This document shows, piece after piece, positions 48,753 through 57,954 of a stretch of DNA of 64,000 nucleotides. Both the position numbers and the translations under genes were made by a program. The notes beneath the pieces were generated by a model. It did no database searches. It had not been told where the DNA came from and saw only the letters and a program-made list of their open reading frames with translations. The stretch spans positions 1-64,000 of the forward strand of contig DAIQOK010000007.1 in assembly GCA_036787895.1 (NCBI GenBank), given 5' to 3'. The stretch is from UBA7662 sp036787895. Lineage in GTDB: Bacteria; Bacteroidota; Bacteroidia; UBA7662. Position 1 is the stretch's first letter. The number at the start of each line of letters is the position of its first letter.

Positions 48753-51700
48753 TAGAGGGTATTTACGAAGAGCTGGTAACGCAACTTGTAAGGCAAAATA
48801 TAGGTGCTTTAGACCAGAGTTCATTCTATATTGAGAAGAGCGTTTTAGACAAAGAAGAGGCTGCAACAATTCTTGCCAAGCATCTTGGTCAAACCATAAA
48901 ACATGCCTTGAGCTATATTAAAGGCGAAAAATCTATAGAACTACAAATAGAGATTGCTAATAAAATTATATTATTTCTGAAAGAGGAACTGAAAAGAGAA
49001 GAATTTGATCAAGATCTTATAGCCATAGAGGGTGAAATATTGAAGGCTGTCTTTTCAAAAATTGATGCGCAATTTTCAGACATAAACCTTCATTTAAAAG
49101 AAATTACCCCTTATACGCGACTAACACATAGTGAGCTCTTTACTGGTGGAAATGTGGGTTTGTCGCTAGAAAGCGAACTAAAAAAAGAGATTCTCTCAGC
49201 AAATGAAATTGATTTGCTCGTTTCCTTTATCAAGTTTAAAGGTATCATTATACTCGAAAGGGAATTGCGTGAGTTTGCAAAACGTGGCGGAAAATTGCGC
49301 GTAATTACCACCACGTATATGGGCGCATCAGACTACAAGGCTATCCAGCTCTTGTCCAAATTACAGAATGCAGAAATAAGGATATCCTACAATAATGGCA
49401 ATGAACGCCTGCATGCCAAGGCTTATCTTTTCAAAAGGTCTACAGGTTTTCATACGGGATATATTGGTTCTTCCAATTTTTCGCGTTCAGCCCTTACTGA
49501 TGGTTTAGAATGGAACCTGAAAATCACAACCAAAGAGGTAAGTCACATTATTGATAAGTTTCAGAAGACGTTTGATTCATATTGGGTGAGTGATGATTTC
49601 GAAAAGTTTGATGATAGTATTCATAAGGAGAAATTGATTAGCTCACTGAATCAAGGAAGAATTGGAAAATCTACCTCATTAAATACTAATTTTTTTGATG
49701 TTAAACCCTTTCCATTTCAGGAGGAAATACTTGAAAAGCTTGATGTTGAGCGTACAAAGCACCATAGAAATAGAAATCTAGTTGTAGCCGCAACCGGCAC
49801 TGGTAAAACCGTTATTTCTGCATTTGATTTCAACAGATTCAAGAAAGATAACAGCTCTGCTAAGCTTCTTTTTTTAGCGCATAGAAGGGAAATCCTAGAA
49901 CAATCCATGAGTGCTTTTCGAGGCATTCTAAAAGATAACAATTTTGGCGAGTTATGGGTGGGAGGGATTGAACCTACGAGTTATGAACATATTTTTGCAT
50001 CCATTCAAATATTAAATAATCGTTTAAACGATTTAAATCTTTCTCCACAATATTTTGACTATATAGTAATTGATGAGTGTCACCATTTAACTGCAAACTC
50101 TTATCGAGGAATCATTAATTATTTCAAGCCTAAAGTTTTAATTGGATTAACTGCCACGCCTGAACGAATGGATGGTGGAGATATTCAAGAAGATTTTCAT
50201 CACCGAATTGCCGCTGAAATTCGATTGCCAGAAGCCCTAAACAGAAAGTTGTTATGCCCGTTTCAATATTTCGGAATTACAGATAGTATAGATCTTTCTC
50301 GTATAGGGTGGGAACGCGGGCGATATATAGCCAGTGAATTGTCATCTATTTACACAGCAAACGATAAAAGGATTCGTGAAATTATTGACGCATTAGAAAA
50401 GTATACCAGAGAACCTAGTGATGTTCGTGCACTTGGGTTTTGCGTAACTATGGAGCACGCCAAGTTTATGGCTGAGAAGTTTGCGCTTGCTGGACTCAAA
50501 GCAGATTATCTAACAAGCGACAACACCCAACACCGAGATAGTGTTAAAGAAATGTTGCTCAGGAAAGAAATTAATTACCTTTTTGTGGTTGATATTTTTA
50601 ATGAAGGTGTTGATATTCCGGAAATTGATACCGTTTTGTTTTTAAGGCCAACAGAAAGTCTAACAATATTCTTACAGCAACTAGGTCGGGGGTTGCGTTT
50701 GGCAGAAAATAAAGAGGTCCTAACTGTTTTAGATTTCGTAGGAAATTCTAGACCTGAGTACAATTTTGAAAACAAATTCAGGGCACTCATTGGCAAAACC
50801 GCAACCACTGTAAAAAAAGAAATTGAAGACAATTTTCCGCATTTACCATTAGGCTGCTCTGTAATTTTGGAGAAAAAGGCAAAGCAGATTATTCTTGAGA
50901 ATATCACGGCAGCCACTTCGCTCAACAGAAAACAACTAATTCTAAAGATTCAAAGCTTTCAACATCAAACATTACTCGATTTAAACTTGAAGAATTTTAT
51001 AGAATTTTATAATATCCCACTTCAATTGATCTATAAGCGCGGGAGCTGGAAAAGACTTTGCCATGAGGCTGGTAGGATTAAAGATTTTGAAAGTACTAAC
51101 GAAAAACAAATTGTAAATGCCATTTCAAATAAATGGCTTTCGTGTAACTCATTAAGCTATTTTGAGTTTGTTCGAACTTTAGCAGAAAATCAATTTAATA
51201 TATCTGGAATTAAGTTCAATAAAGCTGAGAAGCAAATGCTTTTGATGCTACATTATGATGTTTGGCAAAGTGCAGGCGGCTTTTCTTCTTTAAAAAATAG
51301 TATTGAAGAATTGGGGAAAAACCAGATATTAATTGATGAAATAATAGAAGTCTTGAATATTTTAATTGACAGAGTTGACTTCAAAGAAATAGACATTGAC
51401 CTACCCTACCAACAGCCCTTAAAAGTTCATGCGCGTTACACTAGAGATCAAATATTAGCGGCTTTTGGCCTTAGTACCTTTGAAAAAAAATCTTCAAACC
51501 GTGAAGGTGCTGCTGTAAATTTAGCACTGAATACAGAGCTTTTATTTATCAATTTAATTAAGTCAGAAGAAAACTTCTCTCCTACCACCATGTATGATGA
51601 CTATGCGATTAATGAAAACCTGTTTCATTGGCAAAGTCAAAATTCAGCAGGCCCAGAAACTCCTAAAGGTTTGTCCTACTTAGACCATGAACGGAATCAA

Positions 51701-51889
51701 AAGAAAATATTACTTTTTATTCGCGAGAAGAATAAAGATGAATTTGGCAATACTCAGGGCTATGTGTTTGTAGGCGAAGCAAATTTGCGAGATCATTATG
51801 GTGCAAAACCAATGAACATAAAATGGGAGTTGAATGAGCCTTTGCCCCATTTTTTGTGGCATGATGCAGCAAAACTGAGGGTGGGTTAG
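48749..51889 (+). CDS. PLD-nuclease/SF2 helicase with DUF3427
   Basis: A 1046-residue protein. An N-terminal helical part (1-130) is followed by a phospholipase-D-like nuclease domain (about 135-275) with the HKD-type run RLHAKAYLFKR and GYIGSSNFSRSAL. In it the usual final Asp is not obvious. The SF2 helicase has AATGTGKTVISAF (about 349), IDECHHLTANS (about 443), GLTATPERMDGGD (about 466) and QQLGRGLRLAENK (about 650). The C-terminal 350 residues match the DUF3427 pattern (RYTRDQILAAFG, TMYDDYAINENLFHWQSQN, YVFVGEANL). The start ATG 48749 overlaps the NUDIX stop; the frame upstream is within that gene. Such proteins occur in defence islands, as far as I recall. Defence is inferred. Confidence 0.92.
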   Translation: MIEGIYEELVTQLVRQNIGALDQSSFYIEKSVLDKEEAATILAKHLGQTIKHALSYIKGEKSIELQIEIANKIILFLKEELKREEFDQDLIAIEGEILKAVFSKIDAQFSDINLHLKEITPYTRLTHSELFTGGNVGLSLESELKKEILSANEIDLLVSFIKFKGIIILERELREFAKRGGKLRVITTTYMGASDYKAIQLLSKLQNAEIRISYNNGNERLHAKAYLFKRSTGFHTGYIGSSNFSRSALTDGLEWNLKITTKEVSHIIDKFQKTFDSYWVSDDFEKFDDSIHKEKLISSLNQGRIGKSTSLNTNFFDVKPFPFQEEILEKLDVERTKHHRNRNLVVAATGTGKTVISAFDFNRFKKDNSSAKLLFLAHRREILEQSMSAFRGILKDNNFGELWVGGIEPTSYEHIFASIQILNNRLNDLNLSPQYFDYIVIDECHHLTANSYRGIINYFKPKVLIGLTATPERMDGGDIQEDFHHRIAAEIRLPEALNRKLLCPFQYFGITDSIDLSRIGWERGRYIASELSSIYTANDKRIREIIDALEKYTREPSDVRALGFCVTMEHAKFMAEKFALAGLKADYLTSDNTQHRDSVKEMLLRKEINYLFVVDIFNEGVDIPEIDTVLFLRPTESLTIFLQQLGRGLRLAENKEVLTVLDFVGNSRPEYNFENKFRALIGKTATTVKKEIEDNFPHLPLGCSVILEKKAKQIILENITAATSLNRKQLILKIQSFQHQTLLDLNLKNFIEFYNIPLQLIYKRGSWKRLCHEAGRIKDFESTNEKQIVNAISNKWLSCNSLSYFEFVRTLAENQFNISGIKFNKAEKQMLLMLHYDVWQSAGGFSSLKNSIEELGKNQILIDEIIEVLNILIDRVDFKEIDIDLPYQQPLKVHARYTRDQILAAFGLSTFEKKSSNREGAAVNLALNTELLFINLIKSEENFSPTTMYDDYAINENLFHWQSQNSAGPETPKGLSYLDHERNQKKILLFIREKNKDEFGNTQGYVFVGEANLRDHYGAKPMNIKWELNEPLPHFLWHDAAKLRVG

Positions 51890-52002
51890 GTGAAAAGGGG
51901 ATAATATTCTTGTGATCAGGTTTAATACAAGTCTTTTTATACACCAGAAGCAGTTACAGAAATCACAAAGAAGTAAAGTAGTTCGAGTAGACCCAGCCTC
52001 TA

Positions 52003-52100
52003 CAAAAGGAAGCCACCTAAAAAAGGAGTTATCGCCCTGCCTTTGGGCCTTTTCGTATTCACCGGCTGCCGTTGGGGCATACAAAGTGTAGGCAATACAG
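52003..52100 (+). repeat. Decayed copy of the tlpA-like gene start
   Basis: 52034-52083 matches 53351-53400 at 47 of 50 bases. Weaker similarity continues on both sides, covering the ribosome-binding and start region (here the ATG is changed to CTA). It would encode GLFVFTGCRWGI, nearly the lipobox region of the gene at 53333. It is a fragment, not a gene, and lies left of the GNAT module while the intact copy lies right. Confidence 0.8.
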
Positions 52101-52174
52101 CAGACAATTTCTATTGAATCTGAAAGAAGCACACATAGCACCAAGCAATAAAACCTTTGTCATACCCAAGGTAA

Positions 52175-52274
52175 ATGTCGATTTTTTCCTGTTTCATCGA
52201 CATATCCGAATAATAGGTTTATGCCATCGACATAAGCCACAGATATGTTTAAAACTGGGCAATATTTCGACATA
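52175..52274. repeat. Repeated TCGACATA octamers
   Basis: TCGACATA occurs at 52197-52204, 52227-52234 and 52267-52274, at steps of 30 and 40 bases. ATGTCGA at 52175-52181 is the inverted form and pairs with 52197-52203. It is not in a recognised gene. Regulatory or remnant origin is open. Confidence 0.4.
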
Positions 52275-52366
52275 TCTCGAAAATAGCTTTACAACAGCGA
52301 TAGGTTAACCAACTAAAAAACACACATGGGACCAGCAACCGTTTGGTTTTATAATCTCGTGTAGGG

Positions 52367-52966
52367 TCAATCTTCTCCCTTCAAAGTAATCAAATCAAAA
52401 TACATCAATCTCGTGGACAAAGGTATGCTGGGTTCATGTCCAGTGTGTTCTGCTTCCTGTTTTTCGGTACTGAATATAAACTCGAAGCTATTGTCTTGAT
52501 AATACTTTAGGGGTGCAGCTTGGTTATAGGCATCTACAACGATGAAGCGACATCCGGTTTTATTTTGTTCATCTACAAACCAAGATTTAATAAAATCCAT
52601 CAGTTCTTTGCCGATTCCTCTTTTTTTAAAGTCTTCTGCAACACCCAAGCGACCAATTAATACTGCAGGATAACTTCTTATGTGTTTCTCTCTTGGAACA
52701 TCCTTGATAACCTTCTTTTTCCGGCTGCCTGGCATTCCATTTACTTTTATGCTGTCGTTGGATATTGTGAATGCACAAACCATTTGACATGGAGATTCAT
52801 CGGTAGTGAATACATAAGTTTTGCCAAGCAATTCTCTGGCATAAGCCAATGCCTCGTTTTCAAAAAAGTCGTTTAAGTCTGCATTTCCACAGTCGAGTGG
52901 TTTGCAGGATTTGAAAAGATCTGCCGTGAGCAGTTGCAATTGGCAATGTTCGAGCAGATAACCCAA
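52367..52966 (-). CDS. GNAT-family N-acetyltransferase, probable toxin of a toxin-antitoxin pair
   Basis: A 199-residue GNAT protein. The early PLDCGNADLNDFFENEA (about 22-39) resembles the F-C-N-x-L-x-x-F opening of acetyltransferase toxins and related enzymes. The acetyl-CoA loop is IGRLGVAEDFKKRGIGKELM (about 103-122), and a likely catalytic Tyr is in PLKYYQDNSFEF (about 153). It starts at TTG 52966, 11 bases after a small upstream gene; a frame stop lies 22 bases before that, so no ATG start is available. TacT-like tRNA acetylation is a guess. Confidence 0.85.
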   Translation of the reverse strand: MGYLLEHCQLQLLTADLFKSCKPLDCGNADLNDFFENEALAYARELLGKTYVFTTDESPCQMVCAFTISNDSIKVNGMPGSRKKKVIKDVPREKHIRSYPAVLIGRLGVAEDFKKRGIGKELMDFIKSWFVDEQNKTGCRFIVVDAYNQAAPLKYYQDNSFEFIFSTEKQEAEHTGHEPSIPLSTRLMYFDLITLKGED

Positions 52967-52977
52967 CGGCTGAATGT

Positions 52978-53136
52978 TTAAATATTAGCCTTTTTAAGAA
53001 TTGCTTTTGCTGTTTTTTGTTGCGCGCTGAAGTTAACAGTAGCTTTTTTTGCCAAGCCTGCTTTGGCTTTTTTCTGAAAAGACGCAGCTACCCGTCCGGT
53101 GAGTACAGGAATAGATTTAATAGTAGTTGCCATCAT
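52978..53136 (-). CDS. Small basic protein, probable antitoxin of the GNAT gene
   Basis: A 52-residue gene, too short for usual cut-offs. The product reads MATTIKSIPVLTGRVAASF, then QKKAKAGLAKKATVNFSAQQ and a lysine-rich end AKAILKKANI. Two successive ATGs (53136, 53133) are preceded by a well-formed promoter (53186-53156). The IPVLTG and VNFS-Q runs resemble, in my memory, short proteins found upstream of GNAT genes in Bacteroidota. The pairing, order and 11-base gap fit an antitoxin-toxin operon. No DNA-binding motif is obvious. Confidence 0.65.
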   Translation of the reverse strand: MMATTIKSIPVLTGRVAASFQKKAKAGLAKKATVNFSAQQKTAKAILKKANI

Positions 53137-53155
53137 CGTTTCGTTTTAGTGTCTA

Positions 53156-53186
53156 CAAAATAAACATAAAGGACTGATATACCAAA
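53156..53186 (-). promoter_or_regulatory. Promoter of the small-ORF/GNAT operon
   Basis: On the minus strand TTTG at 53186-53183 and TTATTTTG at 53163-53156 (one base off TAnnTTTG) are separated by 19 bases. The first ATG is 19 bases downstream of the box. Confidence 0.5.
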
Positions 53187-53332
53187 ACATAAGACAGTTA
53201 ACCTATCTCAGGTCTATTCATCATTTCATCGCTTGAGTGAACCTCAAAGCCTTCCAAATCGTTCTGCACGGTATACCATTTGGCTCAGCTTCAATCGTAT
53301 CTTTATCCCCATCCCCTAAAAAGGAAAACCAC

Positions 53333-54583
53333 ATGAAAAAATTAACACTCGGCCTGCTTTTGGGCCTTTTCGTATTCATCGGCTGCCGTTGGGGCATACA
53401 TCTCGAAGGGCAGTACCGCCTCCAATTTGGCCAATGGCGCGGAGCGCTGCTTACCGATGGGGGCGAGTTGCCCTTTATTTTTGAGATGAGTCGTTTGCCC
53501 GATTCGTCTTTCAGCTTTGTGCTGCACGATGGCGATCAACTGGTGGAGTCGAGCGAGTTTGAGATTGTGGGCGATTCGTTTATTGTGCGTTTTCCGGTCT
53601 TTGAGAGTACTTTAATCGGTGCCATCTCTACCATGGGCGATACGCTGCGGGGGGAGTTGATACGAGTGAAATACGATGTAGAAAGCCGCTTGCCTTTTGT
53701 GGCGGTAGCAGGGGGTAAATATAAGTTCGCTGCCATTAGTGGCCGACTGCCGGCCGAGCTAGATGGCAAATGGCAGACGACCATGTACAAAAACAATGGC
53801 GACAGCACCGAAGCCATCGGCCTGTTTAGCCAGACCGGCAGCGACATTAGCGGTTCTTTTGCCACCAATTTTGGCGATTACCGCTTTTTGAGCGGCATAG
53901 TCGATGGCGATTCGTTGTTTATGTCGGGTTTCGACGGTTCGGGAGCTTATTTGTTCAAGGCGCGTTACGACAAAGTCACCGCTACCCTCAGCGGCGATAT
54001 GTATGCCGGGCAGTCGAAAATCCGGACTTGGAAAGCGGTGCGTAATGCCGACTACCAACTCGCCGATCCGAACGCGCTCACCTACCTCAAAAATCCGAAA
54101 GCCGGCATCAGCTTCAGCTTCCCGAATACCGAAGGCAAAATGATCAGCACCTCCGACCCGGCCTACCAGGACAAAGTGGTGGTACTGCAAATTTTAGGCA
54201 GCTGGTGCCCGAATTGTCTGGATGAAACACCTTTTTTGGCCGAATTCCACAACAAATACCAAAGTCAAGGACTCGAAGTTATCGGCCTCGGATTTGAACG
54301 TACCGCCATTAAAGAGAAGGCCTTCAACAATCTGCAGCGCCTGAAAACCCGCTACAAAGCCAATTACGAAATAGTTTTGGCCGGCACCCCCGATTCAACC
54401 GGTGTAGCCAACGCCTTGCCGAATCTGGCGAAAATAGCCGCTTTCCCGACCACCATTTTTATCGATAAAAAAGGTGTGGTTCGACGCATACATACCGGCT
54501 TTAATGGTCCCGCCACCGGCGAACCTTATACCGAATACCAGGCCGAGTTTACGCATTACATCGAAAGTCTGCTCGCCGAATGA
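53333..54583 (+). CDS. TlpA-like thioredoxin-fold lipoprotein
   Basis: A 416-residue lipoprotein. The signal LTLGLLLGLFVFIGC puts the lipidated Cys at about 18. A beta-rich N-terminal domain (about 25-260) precedes a TlpA/ResA-like thioredoxin domain (about 275-415) with active site WCPNC in GSWCPNCLDETPFL (about 292) and the cis-Pro region FPTTIFIDKKG (about 375). Such proteins reduce disulfides in envelope proteins. ATG 53333 is chosen for the signal; the frame is open to 53237 without useful sequence. It overlaps mfd by ATGA. Its 5' end is also present as a decayed copy at 52003-52100. Confidence 0.9.
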   Translation: MKKLTLGLLLGLFVFIGCRWGIHLEGQYRLQFGQWRGALLTDGGELPFIFEMSRLPDSSFSFVLHDGDQLVESSEFEIVGDSFIVRFPVFESTLIGAISTMGDTLRGELIRVKYDVESRLPFVAVAGGKYKFAAISGRLPAELDGKWQTTMYKNNGDSTEAIGLFSQTGSDISGSFATNFGDYRFLSGIVDGDSLFMSGFDGSGAYLFKARYDKVTATLSGDMYAGQSKIRTWKAVRNADYQLADPNALTYLKNPKAGISFSFPNTEGKMISTSDPAYQDKVVVLQILGSWCPNCLDETPFLAEFHNKYQSQGLEVIGLGFERTAIKEKAFNNLQRLKTRYKANYEIVLAGTPDSTGVANALPNLAKIAAFPTTIFIDKKGVVRRIHTGFNGPATGEPYTEYQAEFTHYIESLLAE

Positions 54584-57500
54584 GCGACAGCCTCGTCGCC
54601 CTTGTAGGTGAGCGCCCCCGGGAGGAGAGCACCAAAAGTGCCCTCGGCCAGCTGCTCGCTTTATACGGACTGCATCCCAAACACCAGGAGCTCTGCGCTG
54701 CCCTGAATCAGAACCAGGCGCGGATCGTACTCAAGGGCACCCCCGGTTCCTTGCCGGCGGTATTGGCAGCAGCTACCTGGCAACAGCGGCCAGCCACCTA
54801 TTTGTTGGTGCTCAACGATCGCGAAGAGGCGGCCTATTTTCACAACGACCTGGCCAGTCTGCTGCCCGAGCGGGAAATTCTGTTTTTCCCGGCCAGCTAC
54901 AAAAAACATTTCGACCCGGAACAACTGCAGAGCAGCCATGTGCTCCAACGCGCCGAGGTGCTCAACCAGGTAAACCACAACAAACGCCAGGGCGAGCTCA
55001 TCGTCACCTATCCCGAAGCGCTGGCCGAGAAGGTCGTCAACAAATTCACCATCACCAAAAACACCATCGACATCCGGCTGAAGGAGAAACTCAATCTCGA
55101 CTTCATCACCGAAATGCTCGTCGAATACGGTTTTGAGCGGGAAGATTTTGTGTACGAACCCGGTCAGTTCAGCATACGCGGAGGCATAGTAGATGTATTC
55201 AGCTTCGCCAACGAGTTGCCCTACCGCATCGAGCTCTTCGGCGACGAGGTCGACAGCATACGCACCTTCGACCCCGAATCGCAGCTCAGCGTCAAAACCA
55301 TCGGTCAGCTGAGCCTCATCCCCAACATCCAAACCCATCTCCTCAAAGAAAGTCGGGAGTCGTTGCTCAACTTCCTACCCGCCAACACCACAGTCTGGAT
55401 ACGCGACATCGTGCTCACGGCCGACGTCATAGATCAGTGTTACGAAAAAGCCGAGGAAAACTGGAACCAGGCCCACGATTTATCGGAACTCACCCCATCG
55501 GAGGCTTTCGAAGACGGCAACTCCTGGCAGGCTTTGTTGCTGGAGAAGCAAGTCGTGGAATTCGGCACAGATCAGTTGGCCGGCAAAAAAACCATCATCG
55601 ACTGGGCCTCGCAACCCCAGATTGCCATCCGCAAAAACTTCGACCTGCTCATCAGCAGCATGCAGGAGAACGAAAAAAAGGGCATAAAAAACCTCTTGTT
55701 CAGTGATGCCAAAGCACAAATCGAGCGATTGTACCACATTTTCGAAGATTTGAAAGCCGGCGTGGCTTTTTACCCTTTGTATACCAGTCTGCACGAAGGA
55801 TTTATAGACCAGCAGCTGCACATCAGTGTATTTACTGACCACCAGATTTTTGAGCGTTACCACAAATACAAGCTCAGCAGTTATAAGTCGAAAGGTGCCG
55901 GCATCACGCTCAAAGACCTGAAAGAACTCCGCCCAGGCGACCATGTGGTGCATATCGACCACGGCGTTGGGGTATTCGACGGCCTGCAGAAGATAGATGT
56001 GAACGGCCAGCAACAGGAGGCCGTGCGTTTGATTTACCGCGATGGCGATTTGTTGTATGTCGGCATCAACTCCCTCCACAAAATTGCCAAATACAGCGGC
56101 AAAGAAGGCGTACCTCCGCGGGTCAACAAACTCGGCAGCGATGTGTGGGAGAAGCTGAAGAGCAAAACGAAGTCGAAGGTTAAGGACATCGCCAAAGACC
56201 TCATCGAGCTTTACGCCAAACGCAAAGGCACCGCCGGCTTCGCCTTTTCACCCGACAGTTATCTTCAGAACGAACTCGAGGCCAGCTTCATTTACGAAGA
56301 CACCCCCGACCAATACAAGGCCACCGAAGCCGCCAAGGCTGATATGCAAAAACCATATCCCATGGACCGTTTGGTCTGCGGTGATGTAGGTTTTGGCAAG
56401 ACGGAAGTCGCCATACGCGCTGCCTTTAAAGCCGCCACCGATGGCAAACAGGTCGCTGTACTCGTGCCCACCACCATACTTGCCCTCCAACATTTCAAAA
56501 CTTTCAGCACCCGATTGCGCGATTTTCCGGTCACAGTAGATTATGTCAACCGTTTCCGTTCTGCCAAAGATGAAAAGGCTGTTCTAGAAAAAGTAACGAG
56601 CGGTAAAGTAGACATACTGATCGGTACGCATAAGTTGGTAGGCAAAAATGTGAAGTTTAAAGACCTAGGCTTGCTCATCATCGATGAAGAACAAAAGTTT
56701 GGCGTAGGTGTAAAAGAAAAGCTCCGGCAAATGCGGGTGAATGTAGATACGCTCACGCTTACTGCTACACCGATACCACGCACTTTGCAGTTTTCGCTCA
56801 TGGGTGCCCGCGATTTGAGCGTCATCACCACACCGCCACCCAACCGTCAGCCGGTACAGACGGAATTGGTACACTTCGACGAGGACAAAATCCGGGAAGC
56901 CATTTTGTATGAAGTTGACCGCGGTGGCCAGGTCTTTTTCGTGCACAACCGGGTCACCAACATCAAAGACGTGGCGCAGCTCGTGCAGCGGCTTTGTCCG
57001 AAAGTGAGCATTTGTGTAGGCCATGGCCAAATGCCCGGCGATGAGCTCGAAGATGTGCTTTTAGACTTCATCGACGGCAAATACGATGTATTGGTGGCCA
57101 CCAACATCATCGAATCGGGCCTCGACATCCCGAATGCCAATACCATCATCATTAATATGGCTCAGAATTTTGGGCTCAGCGATTTGCACCAGATGCGCGG
57201 CCGGGTGGGTCGGAGTAATACCAAGGCTTTCTGTTATCTCGTCACGCCACCCACGGCAACGCTCACCACCGAGGCCCGCAAACGTCTCAAAGCACTCGAA
57301 GAATACAGCGATTTAGGCAGCGGTTTCCAGATTGCCATGCGCGATTTGGACATACGTGGTGCTGGTAATATGCTGGGTGCCGAACAAAGTGGTTTCATCA
57401 CCGAAATCGGCTTCGATATGTATCAAAAGATACTCGACGAGGCCTTGCGCGAGCTGAAAGACACTGAATATGCCGGCTTGTTCGAAGATGCCGGTCCACG

Positions 57501-57954
57501 TGAATTTGTGCGCGATGTACAGTTAGATACCGATTTGAACGCCTTGTTGCCCGAGCGTTATGTGCGTAATACCACCGAACGTCTGGCCCTCTATATGCAG
57601 CTCGACAATACCGAAACCGAGGATGGCCTCGAACGTTTCCGCGCCGAATTGCTCGACCGTTTTGGTCCCTTGCCGCAGGAAGCAGAAACTTTGCTTACGT
57701 TAATCCGTTTGCGTTGGGCCGCGAAAGGCCTGGGCATGGAAAAAGTGGTATTGAAAGGCGGCAAGATGAAGTGTTATTTCGTCAGTGGCAAAAACGAAGC
57801 CTTTTACCAAAGCGACATATTTGGTCGTATACTCGACCATGTGCGGATAAACGCTGCACGGGTAAGCCTAAAACAAACTACGGCCACTGTGGTGCTCGAA
57901 TTCCAGGGCGTAAAGGGAGCAGAGGCTGCTTTAACTGCTTTGAACGAAATCTAA
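54580..57954 (+). CDS. mfd: Transcription-repair coupling factor Mfd
   Basis: A 1124-residue Mfd, which releases RNA polymerase stalled at DNA damage and recruits UvrA. An N-terminal UvrB-like part (about 1-340) includes VYEPGQFSIRGGIVDVFSF. The CarD-like RNA polymerase-binding domain starts LRPGDHVVHIDHGVGVF (about 447). The RecG-like motor has GDVGFGKTEVAIRAAF (about 603), LLIIDEEQKFGVGVKEKL (about 699), TLTATPIPRTLQFS (about 726) and QMRGRVGRSNTKAFCYL (about 870). Length is normal. It overlaps the tlpA-like gene by ATGA and the convergent universal stress gene by 4 bases at the stop. Confidence 0.97.
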   Translation: MSDSLVALVGERPREESTKSALGQLLALYGLHPKHQELCAALNQNQARIVLKGTPGSLPAVLAAATWQQRPATYLLVLNDREEAAYFHNDLASLLPEREILFFPASYKKHFDPEQLQSSHVLQRAEVLNQVNHNKRQGELIVTYPEALAEKVVNKFTITKNTIDIRLKEKLNLDFITEMLVEYGFEREDFVYEPGQFSIRGGIVDVFSFANELPYRIELFGDEVDSIRTFDPESQLSVKTIGQLSLIPNIQTHLLKESRESLLNFLPANTTVWIRDIVLTADVIDQCYEKAEENWNQAHDLSELTPSEAFEDGNSWQALLLEKQVVEFGTDQLAGKKTIIDWASQPQIAIRKNFDLLISSMQENEKKGIKNLLFSDAKAQIERLYHIFEDLKAGVAFYPLYTSLHEGFIDQQLHISVFTDHQIFERYHKYKLSSYKSKGAGITLKDLKELRPGDHVVHIDHGVGVFDGLQKIDVNGQQQEAVRLIYRDGDLLYVGINSLHKIAKYSGKEGVPPRVNKLGSDVWEKLKSKTKSKVKDIAKDLIELYAKRKGTAGFAFSPDSYLQNELEASFIYEDTPDQYKATEAAKADMQKPYPMDRLVCGDVGFGKTEVAIRAAFKAATDGKQVAVLVPTTILALQHFKTFSTRLRDFPVTVDYVNRFRSAKDEKAVLEKVTSGKVDILIGTHKLVGKNVKFKDLGLLIIDEEQKFGVGVKEKLRQMRVNVDTLTLTATPIPRTLQFSLMGARDLSVITTPPPNRQPVQTELVHFDEDKIREAILYEVDRGGQVFFVHNRVTNIKDVAQLVQRLCPKVSICVGHGQMPGDELEDVLLDFIDGKYDVLVATNIIESGLDIPNANTIIINMAQNFGLSDLHQMRGRVGRSNTKAFCYLVTPPTATLTTEARKRLKALEEYSDLGSGFQIAMRDLDIRGAGNMLGAEQSGFITEIGFDMYQKILDEALRELKDTEYAGLFEDAGPREFVRDVQLDTDLNALLPERYVRNTTERLALYMQLDNTETEDGLERFRAELLDRFGPLPQEAETLLTLIRLRWAAKGLGMEKVVLKGGKMKCYFVSGKNEAFYQSDIFGRILDHVRINAARVSLKQTTATVVLEFQGVKGAEAALTALNEI

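Noticed and set aside
40714..53186. Island as a prophage or integrative conjugative element
   Set aside because: No phage structural, conjugation, transposase or integrase genes are present in this stretch, and tRNA-Ser is 15 kb away. The direct repeats are gene debris, not attachment sites.
54661..55338. A 225-residue minus-strand frame opposite mfd
   Set aside because: It lies wholly opposite the UvrB-like part of Mfd, has no domain and no promoter box.
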